NCBI GenBank assembly: GCA_049687015.1
Contig: JBAVIP010000060.1
Span: forward strand, 1 to 62,188
Direction of reading: 5' to 3'
Origin: Methylotenera_A sp049687015
GTDB lineage: Bacteria; Pseudomonadota; Gammaproteobacteria; Burkholderiales; Methylophilaceae
DNA: 62,188 bases
Translations under genes and position numbers: made by a program
Notes under the pieces: generated by a model
What the model was told of the DNA's origin: nothing
Databases searched by the model: none
What the model saw: only the letters and a program-made list of their open reading frames with translations
Shown here: positions 40,583-49,300 of the stretch, piece by piece
Numbering within the stretch: the stretch's first letter is position 1
How the letters are laid out: each line of letters opens with the position of its first letter

Positions 40583-41866
40583 ATGGCCACTAAAGCCGAA
40601 GGTGAAAAGTTACTCTATTGCTCTTTTTGCGGTAAAAGCCAGCACGAAGTCAAAAAATTAATCGCAGGCCCATCTGTGTTTATCTGTGATGAATGCGTTG
40701 ATTTGTGCAACGATATTATCAAAGAAGAGGTGCAAAACCTCAGCGACATTAAGTCTACCGATAAGTCTCTGCCTACGCCACAGGAAATTTGTGCCATTCT
40801 GGATCAATACGTGATTGGTCAGGTACAGGCCAAAAAGAATTTATCTGTCGCGGTTTATAATCACTACAAGCGCCTTGGTCACAACCACATTTCGCAAAAC
40901 ACCGCCAAAGACGACGTTGAAATTCAAAAAAGCAACATTTTACTGATTGGCCCGACAGGCTCTGGCAAGACATTGCTGGCACAAACGCTGGCGCGCCTTC
41001 TGGACGTGCCATTTGTGATGGCTGATGCTACCACATTAACCGAAGCGGGTTATGTGGGCGAAGACGTTGAGAACATTATGCAAAAATTGTTGCAAAAATG
41101 TGATTATGACATCGAGAAGGCACAGCGCGGCATTGTGTACATCGATGAGGTGGATAAAATTTCGCGTAAATCAGACAACCCTTCCATTACGCGTGACGTG
41201 TCAGGCGAGGGCGTGCAGCAAGCTTTGCTTAAACTCATCGAAGGGACTGTAGCATCAGTACCTCCCCAAGGCGGTCGTAAACATCCAAATCAGGAATTTG
41301 TGCAGCTTGATACTACCAATATCTTGTTTATTTGTGGTGGTGCATTTGATGGCTTGGACAAAGTCATTCGTAGACGTTCTGAAAAGGGCGGCATCGGTTT
41401 TGGTGCCGAGGTTAAAAGTAAAGATGATGTACGCGAGATTGGCGCAGTATTGCGCGATGTAGAACCAGAAGATTTGATTAAATTCGGTCTGATTCCAGAG
41501 TTTATTGGCCGTTTGCCCGTAGTTGCCACTTTAGAGTCCTTAGACGAAGAGGCGCTGATGACGATTTTAACTGAGCCAAAAAACGCGCTTACCAAGCAAT
41601 ACATCAAGCTGTTCAAAATGGAAGGCGTGGACTTGGAGTTTAGGGAATCTGCCTTACAGTTAATTGCCAAAAAAGCGCTTGAGCGTAAAACCGGCGCGCG
41701 CGGCTTGCGTTCGATTATGGAGCATGCATTACTCGAGATTATGTATGATTTACCTTCTATCGAAAACTTGAGCAAAGTGGTGATTGATGAGGGCACAATC
41801 AAAGGTGACTCACAACCCATTATGATTTACCAAGACACACCAAAAGTAGCTGAGTCTGCTAGTTAA
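40583..41866 (+). CDS. clpX: ClpX ATPase subunit
   Basis: This 427-residue AAA+ unfoldase feeds substrates to ClpP. The N-terminal zinc-binding domain has C13, C16, C35 and C38. Walker A is GPTGSGKT (123-130), Walker B is IVYIDEVDKI, and the pore loop GYVGEDV lies between them. The ClpP-contacting IGF loop is visible as GGIGFGAEV. Length is normal for the family. Confidence 0.97.
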   Translation: MATKAEGEKLLYCSFCGKSQHEVKKLIAGPSVFICDECVDLCNDIIKEEVQNLSDIKSTDKSLPTPQEICAILDQYVIGQVQAKKNLSVAVYNHYKRLGHNHISQNTAKDDVEIQKSNILLIGPTGSGKTLLAQTLARLLDVPFVMADATTLTEAGYVGEDVENIMQKLLQKCDYDIEKAQRGIVYIDEVDKISRKSDNPSITRDVSGEGVQQALLKLIEGTVASVPPQGGRKHPNQEFVQLDTTNILFICGGAFDGLDKVIRRRSEKGGIGFGAEVKSKDDVREIGAVLRDVEPEDLIKFGLIPEFIGRLPVVATLESLDEEALMTILTEPKNALTKQYIKLFKMEGVDLEFRESALQLIAKKALERKTGARGLRSIMEHALLEIMYDLPSIENLSKVVIDEGTIKGDSQPIMIYQDTPKVAESAS

Positions 41867-42004
41867 GCCTGCCAGCTAATCAGCAACCATACTTTTGTGC
41901 CGGTATTAACCCAACAAGACTATTGCAATTAAAATTGAGTCATTTATAGTGGGGGCATGTAGAGTGCTTCTTAGGTCATAAGTGTATTATTTGATTGTTT
42001 AGCT

Positions 42005-42033
42005 CTTGAAGTATCAAAGAATGTTCCCAACTT
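42005..42033 (+). promoter_or_regulatory. Sigma-32 (heat-shock) type promoter upstream of lon
   Basis: CTTGAAG, a 13-base spacer and TCCCAACTT resemble the RpoH consensus (CTTGAA, N13-15, CCCCATNT). It lies about 44 bases before the lon start, and lon is RpoH-controlled in E. coli. Confidence 0.5.
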
Positions 42034-42076
42034 AAAGACATTGGTAGTATTTACCGTGTGAACTTGAAAGTATTTT

Positions 42077-44551
42077 ATGACTGAACAGACTTTGCCAGAC
42101 AATTTATCGCAATCTCAGCAAGACATGATGCCCCTGTTGCCTTTGCGCGACGTGGTGGTGTATCCGCATCTGGTGATTCCTCTATTCGTAGGACGTGCCA
42201 AATCGGTCAAGGCGCTTGAAATAGCCTCCGAAGGCAACAAGCAAATATTACTGGTTGCCCAGAAATCTGCCAATAAAGACGAGCCGGATGCTGATGACTT
42301 ATATGAAATAGGTACGTTGGCGACCGTGTTGCAAATGCTAAAACTGCCCGATGGCACGGTAAAAGTGCTAGTAGAAGGCTTGTATCGTGCGCGCGTTTCT
42401 GAGTTTGTTGAAACTGAGGAGTGCTTTTTAGCTAAAGCCGAAAAAATAGTACATCCGGACGAAAATAATAGTGAAACTGAAGCGCTCATGCGCACAGTTT
42501 TTACGCAATTTGATCAATACGTCAAACTCAACAAAAAAATTCCACCAGAAATTTTGACCTCGCTTGCAACAATTAACGATGCAGGCCGTTTGGCGGACAC
42601 AATCTCTGCCCATCTCACACTTAAGCTTGAAGAGAAACAAAAGATTCTCGAAATGTTAAGCGTGACCGAGCGTCTGGAGCATTTGCTGCACCTGATGGAA
42701 TCCGAAATTGATATTCTGCAGGTAGAGAAGCGTATCCGCGGCCGTGTAAAACGGCAGATGGAAAAAAGCCAGCGCGAATATTATCTTAATGAACAAGTGA
42801 AAGCGATTCAAAAAGAACTCGGCGAGCAAGACGAAAGTGTCGAAATGGATGAGCTTGAAAAGCGCATCAATGAATCAGGGATGTCAAAAGAAGCGCTTGC
42901 CAAAGTGAATGCTGAGCTTAAGAAGCTAAAAATGATGTCGCCGATGTCGGCTGAAGCCTCTGTGGTGCGCAATTATATTGACACTTTAGTGGGTTTGCCC
43001 TGGAAGAAAAAAACCAAAATCAGCAAAGATTTAAAAACTGCCGAAGCGATTCTCGATGCAGATCACTACGGATTAGAGAAAGTGAAAGAGCGCATTGTCG
43101 AATATTTGGCTGTGCAGCAACGAGTGGGTAAGCTAAAAGCACCTATATTGTGCTTGGTAGGCCCGCCGGGCGTGGGTAAAACCTCGCTTGGGCAAAGTAT
43201 TGCCAAAGCGGTTAATCGCAAGTTTATACGCATGGCCTTGGGCGGTGTGCGCGATGAGGCGGAAATTCGTGGCCACAGGCGCACCTATATTGGCTCTATG
43301 CCAGGCAAGGTGCTGCAAAGCATGAGCAAAGTAGGCGTGAAAAACCCATTATTTTTGCTCGATGAAGTTGATAAAATGGGCCAGGACATGCGTGGTGATC
43401 CTTCATCAGCATTGCTGGAGGTGCTGGATCCGGAGCAAAACCATACGTTTGCCGATCACTATGTTGAAGTTGAATACGATTTATCAGACGTGATGTTTGT
43501 GGCAACTGCTAACACGATGAACATTCCTGCGCCGTTATTGGACAGGATGGAAATAATCCGTCTTGCGGGTTATACCGAAGATGAAAAAATTAACATCGCC
43601 ATGAAGTATTTGCTGCCTAAACAGCTTAAAACGCATGGTCTTAAGCCAGCGGAAATTAATATTTCTGAATCAGTGATTCGCGACATTGTGCGCTATTACA
43701 CGCGTGAGGCAGGAGTTCGTCGTTTAGAGCAAGAAATCGCAAAAGTTTGCCGTAAAGTGGTGAAAGAGTTGTTGCTTAATAAGACCAGCGCTAAAAAAGT
43801 ACGTCAAGTAACTGACACTGAAGTTGCTAAAGCAGCAAAAAAAATCAGCGTGACTTCCAAAAATTTGGATAAATACTTGGGCGTGTATCGCTATGACTAT
43901 GGTGTGGCTGCCAAAGAAAATCAGGTTGGCCAAGTGACCGGTCTGGCATGGACGTCAGTAGGTGGAGAGTTGCTTACAATAGAAGCTGTGTTGTTGCCAG
44001 GTAAAGGCAAAACCATTACCACGGGTAAGCTTGGCGACGTGATGCAGGAATCGGTGCAAGCCGCTATGAGTGTGGTGCGTAGCCGTGCCAAAAAATTGGG
44101 CATCGCCGAGGACTTTTACGAGAAAAAAGACATCCATATTCACTTGCCAGAAGGCGCTACACCGAAAGATGGGCCAAGTGCAGGTATAGGCCTGACCACT
44201 GCATTAGTTTCGGTGTTAACAGGCATTCCTGCGCGTGCAGACGTGGCGATGACCGGTGAGATCACTTTGCGTGGTGAGGTGCTTGCGATTGGTGGCTTGA
44301 AAGAGAAATTATTGGCAGCGCATCGTGGTGGCATTAAAACGGTGCTTATTCCTGAATCAAATGTAAAAGACTTGGTGGATATACCAGAAAACATTAAAAG
44401 TCATTTGCAAATTCATCCTGTTAAGTGGATTGATCAGGTATTGGAACTGGCTTTAGAAACCATGCCGCAGCCGTTAGAAGAAAAACCGGTTGAAATTGCA
44501 GCAGTAGTTCCAGAAGCTGCAGCAGGTGAGAAGACGCCAGTTACGCATTAA
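42077..44551 (+). CDS. lon: ATP-dependent protease Lon
   Basis: This 824-residue protease degrades damaged and regulatory proteins. The N-terminal substrate-binding domain (MPLLPLRDVVVYPHLVIPLF) is followed by an AAA+ domain with Walker A GPPGVGKT (362-369) and the peptidase domain with S701 in KDGPSAGIG and K744. Length is slightly above E. coli Lon (784), with a Glu/Ala-rich C-terminal tail after residue 800. It is followed by hupB and ppiD, as in E. coli. Confidence 0.97.
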   Translation: MTEQTLPDNLSQSQQDMMPLLPLRDVVVYPHLVIPLFVGRAKSVKALEIASEGNKQILLVAQKSANKDEPDADDLYEIGTLATVLQMLKLPDGTVKVLVEGLYRARVSEFVETEECFLAKAEKIVHPDENNSETEALMRTVFTQFDQYVKLNKKIPPEILTSLATINDAGRLADTISAHLTLKLEEKQKILEMLSVTERLEHLLHLMESEIDILQVEKRIRGRVKRQMEKSQREYYLNEQVKAIQKELGEQDESVEMDELEKRINESGMSKEALAKVNAELKKLKMMSPMSAEASVVRNYIDTLVGLPWKKKTKISKDLKTAEAILDADHYGLEKVKERIVEYLAVQQRVGKLKAPILCLVGPPGVGKTSLGQSIAKAVNRKFIRMALGGVRDEAEIRGHRRTYIGSMPGKVLQSMSKVGVKNPLFLLDEVDKMGQDMRGDPSSALLEVLDPEQNHTFADHYVEVEYDLSDVMFVATANTMNIPAPLLDRMEIIRLAGYTEDEKINIAMKYLLPKQLKTHGLKPAEINISESVIRDIVRYYTREAGVRRLEQEIAKVCRKVVKELLLNKTSAKKVRQVTDTEVAKAAKKISVTSKNLDKYLGVYRYDYGVAAKENQVGQVTGLAWTSVGGELLTIEAVLLPGKGKTITTGKLGDVMQESVQAAMSVVRSRAKKLGIAEDFYEKKDIHIHLPEGATPKDGPSAGIGLTTALVSVLTGIPARADVAMTGEITLRGEVLAIGGLKEKLLAAHRGGIKTVLIPESNVKDLVDIPENIKSHLQIHPVKWIDQVLELALETMPQPLEEKPVEIAAVVPEAAAGEKTPVTH

Positions 44552-44552
44552 T

Positions 44553-44587
44553 TTCGTATTACATTAATATTTATTTACATTAATACG
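44553..44587 (+). terminator. Weak inverted repeat after lon
   Basis: TCGTATTA and TAATACGA flank 19 bases and are followed by an A-rich stretch rather than T-run. Two direct copies of TTACATTAATA, 16 bases apart, lie inside. Confidence 0.25.
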
Positions 44588-44607
44588 ATAAAAATGGCCG
44601 CAAAGCC

Positions 44608-44637
44608 TTGACAGAGGCTTTTGTAGCTTGTTATAAA
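44608..44637 (+). promoter_or_regulatory. Sigma-70 promoter for hupB
   Basis: A perfect TTGACA (44608-44613), an 18-base spacer and TATAAA (44632-44637) lie 54 bases before the hupB start. Confidence 0.65.
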
Positions 44638-44640
44638 GTC

Positions 44641-44661
44641 ATAACAGGATACGCCTGTTAT
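44641..44661 (+). promoter_or_regulatory. Dyad at the hupB transcription start
   Basis: ATAACAGG, ATACG, CCTGTTAT form a perfect 8-bp dyad immediately after the -10 element. It could be an operator or a 5' mRNA hairpin. Confidence 0.4.
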
Positions 44662-44691
44662 TTTAGTTAATAACATTAGAGAGGATTACTC

Positions 44692-44964
44692 GTGAACAAA
44701 TCAGAATTAATTGATCAGATTGCAAAGGCAGCAGGTATTTCAAAAGCTGCGGCTGGCCGTTCTTTGGACGCTACAACAGACGCCATCACTAAAGCACTTA
44801 AAAAAGGTGATTTAGTCACTTTAATTGGTTTCGGTTCATTTTATGTAGGCAAACGCGAAGCCCGCAATGGCCGTAATCCTCGCACTGGTGCTACAATTAA
44901 GATCAAAGCTGCAAATTCACCTAAGTTTAGGGCTGGTAAAGCGCTTAAAGATGCTGTAAACTAG
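44692..44964 (+). CDS. hupB: DNA-binding protein HU-beta
   Basis: This 90-residue histone-like protein bends and compacts DNA. It has the HU pattern MNKSELIDQIAKAAGISKAAAGR and the arm GKREARNGRNPRTGATIKI. The start codon is GTG after AGAGGA. The promoter and an overlapping dyad lie just upstream. Its position between lon and ppiD matches E. coli hupB. Confidence 0.96.
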   Translation: MNKSELIDQIAKAAGISKAAAGRSLDATTDAITKALKKGDLVTLIGFGSFYVGKREARNGRNPRTGATIKIKAANSPKFRAGKALKDAVN

Positions 44965-45046
44965 CGGACTTTACTGATTAAGCAATTAATCAGTAATAAA
45001 GCAGTTAGTTGTAAGCTTTATCATGATGTTGGCGATAAAGCTCGCG

Positions 45047-45122
45047 GGGTGCTTAGCTCAGTTGGTAGAGCGTCGCCCTTACAAGGCGAATGTCAGCGGT
45101 TCGACCCCGTTAGCACCCACCA
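45047..45122 (+). tRNA. tRNA-Val(TAC)
   Basis: The acceptor pairs GGGTGCT with AGCACCC and ends in encoded CCA. The anticodon stem TCGCC/GGCGA encloses CTTACAA, giving anticodon TAC at 45080-45082. The D-loop AGCTCAGTTGGTAGAGC is standard. Confidence 0.95.
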
Positions 45123-45154
45123 ATAACTAACACATATCGCCTCAGAATATATTT

Positions 45155-45187
45155 AAGAGTGCTAGATTTTTAGCACTCTTTAATTTT
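45155..45187 (+). terminator. Terminator-like hairpin between tRNA-Val and tRNA-Asp
   Basis: AAGAGTGCTA pairs with TAGCACTCTT around six bases, followed by TAATTTT. Confidence 0.6.
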
Positions 45188-45245
45188 GAAAGCTTTTATT
45201 ATGTGTTAGCAAAGTTTGAGATAGTGAAGTTTAAAAGTAATAACT

Positions 45246-45322
45246 GGAGTGGTAGTTCAGTTGGTTAGAATACCGGCCTGTCACGCCGGGGGTCGCGGGT
45301 TCGAGTCCCGTCCACTCCGCCA
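45246..45322 (+). tRNA. tRNA-Asp(GTC)
   Basis: The acceptor pairs GGAGTGG with CCACTCC and ends in encoded CCA. The anticodon stem CCGGC/GCCGG encloses CTGTCAC, giving anticodon GTC at 45280-45282. The T-loop GGTTCGAGTCC is standard. Confidence 0.95.
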
Positions 45323-45326
45323 ATTC

Positions 45327-45358
45327 AAAAAAAGCGAGCTTAAAAGCTCGCTTTTTTT
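45327..45358 (+). terminator. Rho-independent terminator after tRNA-Asp
   Basis: AAAGCGAGCTT pairs with AAGCTCGCTTT around two bases and continues into T-run; the stem also reads in reverse. Confidence 0.88.
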
Positions 45359-45491
45359 ATGCTCATTACAATACAAATTACTCGCCGTGATAATCAAGAT
45401 GCTAGCTAATTAAGATGTAGGTGCCAATTGCCACAACTGTTATATAATGCTGTGTTTGCAATTTAGCGATAAAATTTAGAAAGTTTAAAGT

Positions 45492-47390
45492 ATGTTAGAA
45501 GCGATTCGGAAACACACCACGGGCTGGCTGGCCAAACTTATTCTAGCCTTGATTACTATTCCTTTTGCCTTGTTTGGCATCGATTCATATTTAAACCAGG
45601 CGGGTAGCAATGTTGCAATTGCCAAAGTGAACGGCGATAAAATTTCTATTCAGGAATATGGCAATGCAATTGAGAATGTGCGGAATCGTCTGCAATCAGA
45701 AGGCCAGAAAGTAGATGCGGCTTTGCTAGAAAGCCCAGAGCTGAAGCAATCAGTTCTTGATGGTTTAATCACACGCCGTTTGGTGAATGAAGAAATTCAA
45801 CGCGCACATTTTAAAATCAGTAATGAGCAATTAAGCCAGCATATTTTGAGCATGCCCGAGTTTCAGCAGGATGGTAAGTTTTCTGAGGATATTTATCAAA
45901 AAACTTTGGCACAAAATAAGCTCACTGCTTCTAAATTTGAAAATGACAGACGCAGCGAGTTACTGACACAGCAAGCGCGTGATGGCTTAGGAAAACTGGT
46001 ATCGATTCCTAAAAGCGTGGCAGAGCAAACCTTGAAGTTTGCGCATCAACAACGCGATGTTAGTGTGGCAGAAATTAAAACGGCACAATTTGTAAATCAA
46101 ATCAAAATAACGCCAGAACAAGTAAAGGCGTATTACGAGCAGCATAAAGATAAATTTAAAGTGCCGGAACAAGTAAAGCTTGAATTTGCATTGCTTTCTG
46201 CTGCAGGCTTGGTATCGCAGATGTCAGTGACAGATGCGGAAGTGAAGCAGTTTTATGATGAAAATGCTGCCAAATTTCAGGGTGACGAACAACGCCACGC
46301 CAGCCATATTTTAATAGGTTATGGTGCGGGCGCCACAGCAAAAGAGAAATCTGCTGCTAAGGACAAAGCGGCTGGTATTCTGGCGCAATTGAGAAAGAAT
46401 CCAAAACGTTTTGAAGAGTTGGCGACTAAAAACTCGCAAGACCCTGGTTCAGCTGCTAAGGGTGGCGATTTGGGCAGTTTCGGACGCGGTGCAATGGTGA
46501 AGCCTTTTGAGAATGCGGTATTCAGCATGAAGGTCAACCAGATAAGTGATCTGGTGGAGTCCGAATTTGGCTATCATATCATTCGACTTGATGGTGTTTC
46601 TGGGCAAAGTTCATCTTTTGATAGCATGAAAGCGCAGATTAAAGGTGAGCTGATTTTTCAAAAAGCACAGGCTAAGTATGCTGAGTTAGCGGATGATTTT
46701 AGTAATACTGTGTACGAGCAATCGGGAAGCTTAAAACCGGCCGCCGATAAATTTGGCCTGCAGGTACAAACCAGCGGTTGGATGAGTCGTGAAGATGGAG
46801 CCAAGTTTTTCAAAAATGACAAATTAATGAGCATGGTGTTTTCTGACGAAGTCTTAAAAGATAAACGTAACACTGAAGCGGTTGAGGTGTCACCGAATAA
46901 CTTGGTTTCAGCACGCTTACTAGAATACAAGCCATCTGCACCGCGTAGTTTTGATGAGGTAAAAGGCGGTATCGAAGCATTTTTAAAGCTAGAACAAGCG
47001 GTTAAATTAGCGACGGAAAAAGGTGAAGCCACTTTAGCAAAACTTAAAGCAGGGGATGCAGGTAAAGATCTGGAGTGGATCCCACCTGTTACGATTGACC
47101 GCAAAAACGCACAGGGTTTGGATGAGAGTGTGATGAGCCAAGCCTATAAAATTGACACTAGCAAGTTGCCCGCGTATGCTGGCCTCATGAATGGCAAGGC
47201 TAGTTATACCATTGTGCAAGTGAGTCGCGTGGATAATGCATTGGCGGCTGATGAAGAGGCGAAAAAGACCGCTGAGGCCGAATTGCAAGCAGCAGTAGCG
47301 GCGGAGTACATCAGTGCTTATGGTAAATCGCTCAAGGCTAAAAGTGATATCGTGGTGAACCGGAAGTTGTTGGAAACGCCAAGGCAGTAA
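45492..47390 (+). CDS. ppiD: Periplasmic folding chaperone PpiD (SurA/parvulin type)
   Basis: This 632-residue protein is anchored in the inner membrane by one helix (about 15-33, KLILALITIPFALFGI) and faces the periplasm, where it helps nascent outer membrane proteins. A SurA-like N-terminal domain (about 40-190) is followed by a parvulin domain (about 255-360; ASHILIGYGA, EELATKNSQDPGSAAKGGDLG, FGYHIIRLDG) and a C-terminal chaperone region. The hupB-ppiD order is conserved with E. coli. A terminator follows. Confidence 0.93.
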   Translation: MLEAIRKHTTGWLAKLILALITIPFALFGIDSYLNQAGSNVAIAKVNGDKISIQEYGNAIENVRNRLQSEGQKVDAALLESPELKQSVLDGLITRRLVNEEIQRAHFKISNEQLSQHILSMPEFQQDGKFSEDIYQKTLAQNKLTASKFENDRRSELLTQQARDGLGKLVSIPKSVAEQTLKFAHQQRDVSVAEIKTAQFVNQIKITPEQVKAYYEQHKDKFKVPEQVKLEFALLSAAGLVSQMSVTDAEVKQFYDENAAKFQGDEQRHASHILIGYGAGATAKEKSAAKDKAAGILAQLRKNPKRFEELATKNSQDPGSAAKGGDLGSFGRGAMVKPFENAVFSMKVNQISDLVESEFGYHIIRLDGVSGQSSSFDSMKAQIKGELIFQKAQAKYAELADDFSNTVYEQSGSLKPAADKFGLQVQTSGWMSREDGAKFFKNDKLMSMVFSDEVLKDKRNTEAVEVSPNNLVSARLLEYKPSAPRSFDEVKGGIEAFLKLEQAVKLATEKGEATLAKLKAGDAGKDLEWIPPVTIDRKNAQGLDESVMSQAYKIDTSKLPAYAGLMNGKASYTIVQVSRVDNALAADEEAKKTAEAELQAAVAAEYISAYGKSLKAKSDIVVNRKLLETPRQ

Positions 47391-47405
47391 TAATCGCTAG
47401 AAACT

Positions 47406-47436
47406 AAAAAGCCGATATTTTTATATCGGCTTTTTT
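47406..47436 (+). terminator. Rho-independent terminator after ppiD
   Basis: GCCGATAT and ATATCGGC form the stem around TTTT, with flanking A-run and T6. Confidence 0.9.
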
Positions 47437-47649
47437 ATTAAAATAAACAGGCCTGAAATCCAATATCCATGCGACTTGTAGGGCATATTTTTATTTTTTG
47501 GATATATGTTTTTTAGATAAGCATTATCTTAACGTTACGAGCGAAAATTAGGCGAGACAAAAAATTGCGAGAAACCGGAATGTATGTTGTATTACATGAG
47601 GATTTTGAGCAAGTTTTTAACAATGCATAATTGAGCGCAGTCGTTAAGA

Positions 47650-48435
47650 TTAGTCGATTTGACCCGCAGCGGTAATATTCATACCACCATCCACGTAAGT
47701 AATTTCACCTGTAATCCCAGAAGCTAAATCGCTGCATAAGAACGCGGCAGCATTGCCCACTTCCTCAATTGTGACATTGCGGCGCAATGCCGCGTGTTTT
47801 TCGTTAAAGCCTATCATTTTGTCGAAGTCTGCAATACCGGAGGCTGCAAGCGTTTTTATGGGGCCTGCAGAGACCGCATTCACGCGAATGCCCCTAGGCC
47901 CAAGGCTTTGTGCCAAATAGCGTACATTAGCCTCTAAACTGGCTTTGGCTACGCCCATGACGTTGTAGTTAGGCATGGTGCGTTCAGCGCCCAAATAGCT
48001 GAGTGTTAACAAGCTGCCGTTGCGGCCTTGCATCATCGGATAAGCAGCTTTGGCCAAGGCAGAGAAGCTGTATGAGCTGATATCGTGCGCAATGCGGAAG
48101 TATTCGCGGTTGATAGTATCCAAATAATCGCCGTCTAATGCAACTTTTGGTACAAAGGCAATCGAGTGGACTACACAATCCAAGCCATCCCAATGTTTGG
48201 CAAGCGCCGGAAAGAGGGCGTCAATTTGCGCGTCTTCAGCCACGTCGCAAGGCAACACAATCTTGGAATCAAAGTTTGCGGCCAGATCAGCCACGCGTTG
48301 TGCATGCTTTTCTACCTGGTAGGTGAACGCAAGCTCTGCACCTTCACGCTTCATGGCGCTGGCTATGCCGTAAGCAATACTACGGTCACTTAAAAGCCCT
48401 GCAATTAATACTTTTTTGCCCGCTAGAAATCCCAT
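47650..48435 (-). CDS. fabI: Enoyl-[acyl-carrier-protein] reductase (NADH)
   Basis: This 261-residue enzyme carries out the last reduction in each fatty-acid elongation round. It is a short-chain dehydrogenase of FabI type: the start KKVLIAGLLSDRSIAYGIA is the cofactor loop, and the active site shows Y147, Y157 and K164 (NYNVMGVAKASLE), matching E. coli numbering plus one. It is the last gene of a minus-strand run after the peptide importer permease genes, 23 bases from the nearest one. Confidence 0.96.
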   Translation of the reverse strand: MGFLAGKKVLIAGLLSDRSIAYGIASAMKREGAELAFTYQVEKHAQRVADLAANFDSKIVLPCDVAEDAQIDALFPALAKHWDGLDCVVHSIAFVPKVALDGDYLDTINREYFRIAHDISSYSFSALAKAAYPMMQGRNGSLLTLSYLGAERTMPNYNVMGVAKASLEANVRYLAQSLGPRGIRVNAVSAGPIKTLAASGIADFDKMIGFNEKHAALRRNVTIEEVGNAAAFLCSDLASGITGEITYVDGGMNITAAGQID

Positions 48436-48458
48436 ATCTTTATCCTATATATTTCGGC

Positions 48459-49298
48459 CTAGTTATTTGAATTGGACCGAGGGTCGAGTGCATCGCGTAA
48501 ACCTTCTCCAAGCAAATTATACCCCAATACTGTAATTAAAATAGCTAACCCGGGGAACAGAGATAACCACCAGGCGAATTGAATATAATCTTTACCATCG
48601 GTGAGTATATTGCCCCAAGAGGCCTGTGGCGCTTGCACGCCTAGCCCCAAAAAGCTTAAACCTGACTCCATGAGTACCGCGCCTGCCACGCCCAGCACTG
48701 AGCTTACAATAATCGGTGTGAGGCTGTTGGGCAGCAGATGCGTAAAAATCAATCGAGCATCTTTTGCACCCAAAGTGCGTGAAGCCATGACAAACTCGCG
48801 CCCGCTCAGGCTTAGAAATTCGGCGCGCACCAAACGTGTGACGCCCATCCATGAAGTAAGCCCGATCACAATCATCACATTGATGATAGAAGGCGTTAAA
48901 AAAGCGATGACGGCAAGAATGAGGAAGAAACTGGGGATTGATAGCATCACATCGACCAGGCGCATGATAAGTGTATCTACCCAGCCGCGATAATAACCGG
49001 CGATTGCACCCAGCAAGATGCCGATGGCCGTGGAAATGCCTACCGCGACCAGGCCTACCAGCAAGGAAATACGGCCTCCGTAGAGCATGCGGCTTAACAC
49101 GTCGCGGCCAAGTCCGTCGGTGCCCATCCAGTGCTGCCAGGATGGGCCAAGCAGTATGGCTTTGACGTTGATATTATCAGGGTCGTATGGTGAAATCACA
49201 GGCGCCAGCATGGCAAGTGAAAATACCATGACAATAATGATGAAACCCGCTTTGGATAAAGGGTTGGCTAAGGCTCTTTTGAACAGGCTGTGGTTCAT
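48459..49298 (-). CDS. ABC peptide transporter permease (OppC/DppC family)
   Basis: This 279-residue inner-membrane permease has an N-terminal helix, the OppC-type first loop (GPSWQHWMGTDGLGRDVLSRM) and five further helices. The ATPase-contact EAA loop lies at about 165-190 (EFVMASRTLGAKDARLIFTH). It overlaps no gene but starts two bases after its partner permease ends, so they share an operon. No ATPase genes follow. Confidence 0.92.
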   Translation of the reverse strand: MNHSLFKRALANPLSKAGFIIIVMVFSLAMLAPVISPYDPDNINVKAILLGPSWQHWMGTDGLGRDVLSRMLYGGRISLLVGLVAVGISTAIGILLGAIAGYYRGWVDTLIMRLVDVMLSIPSFFLILAVIAFLTPSIINVMIVIGLTSWMGVTRLVRAEFLSLSGREFVMASRTLGAKDARLIFTHLLPNSLTPIIVSSVLGVAGAVLMESGLSFLGLGVQAPQASWGNILTDGKDYIQFAWWLSLFPGLAILITVLGYNLLGEGLRDALDPRSNSNN

Positions 49299-49300
49299 GG

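Noticed and set aside
41290..41820. Minus-strand frame opposite clpX
   Set aside because: It mirrors codon structure of clpX and has a Ser/Pro-rich shadow composition.
47437..47649. Gene between ppiD and fabI
   Set aside because: No frame of useful length or clear signal is present beyond the ppiD terminator.
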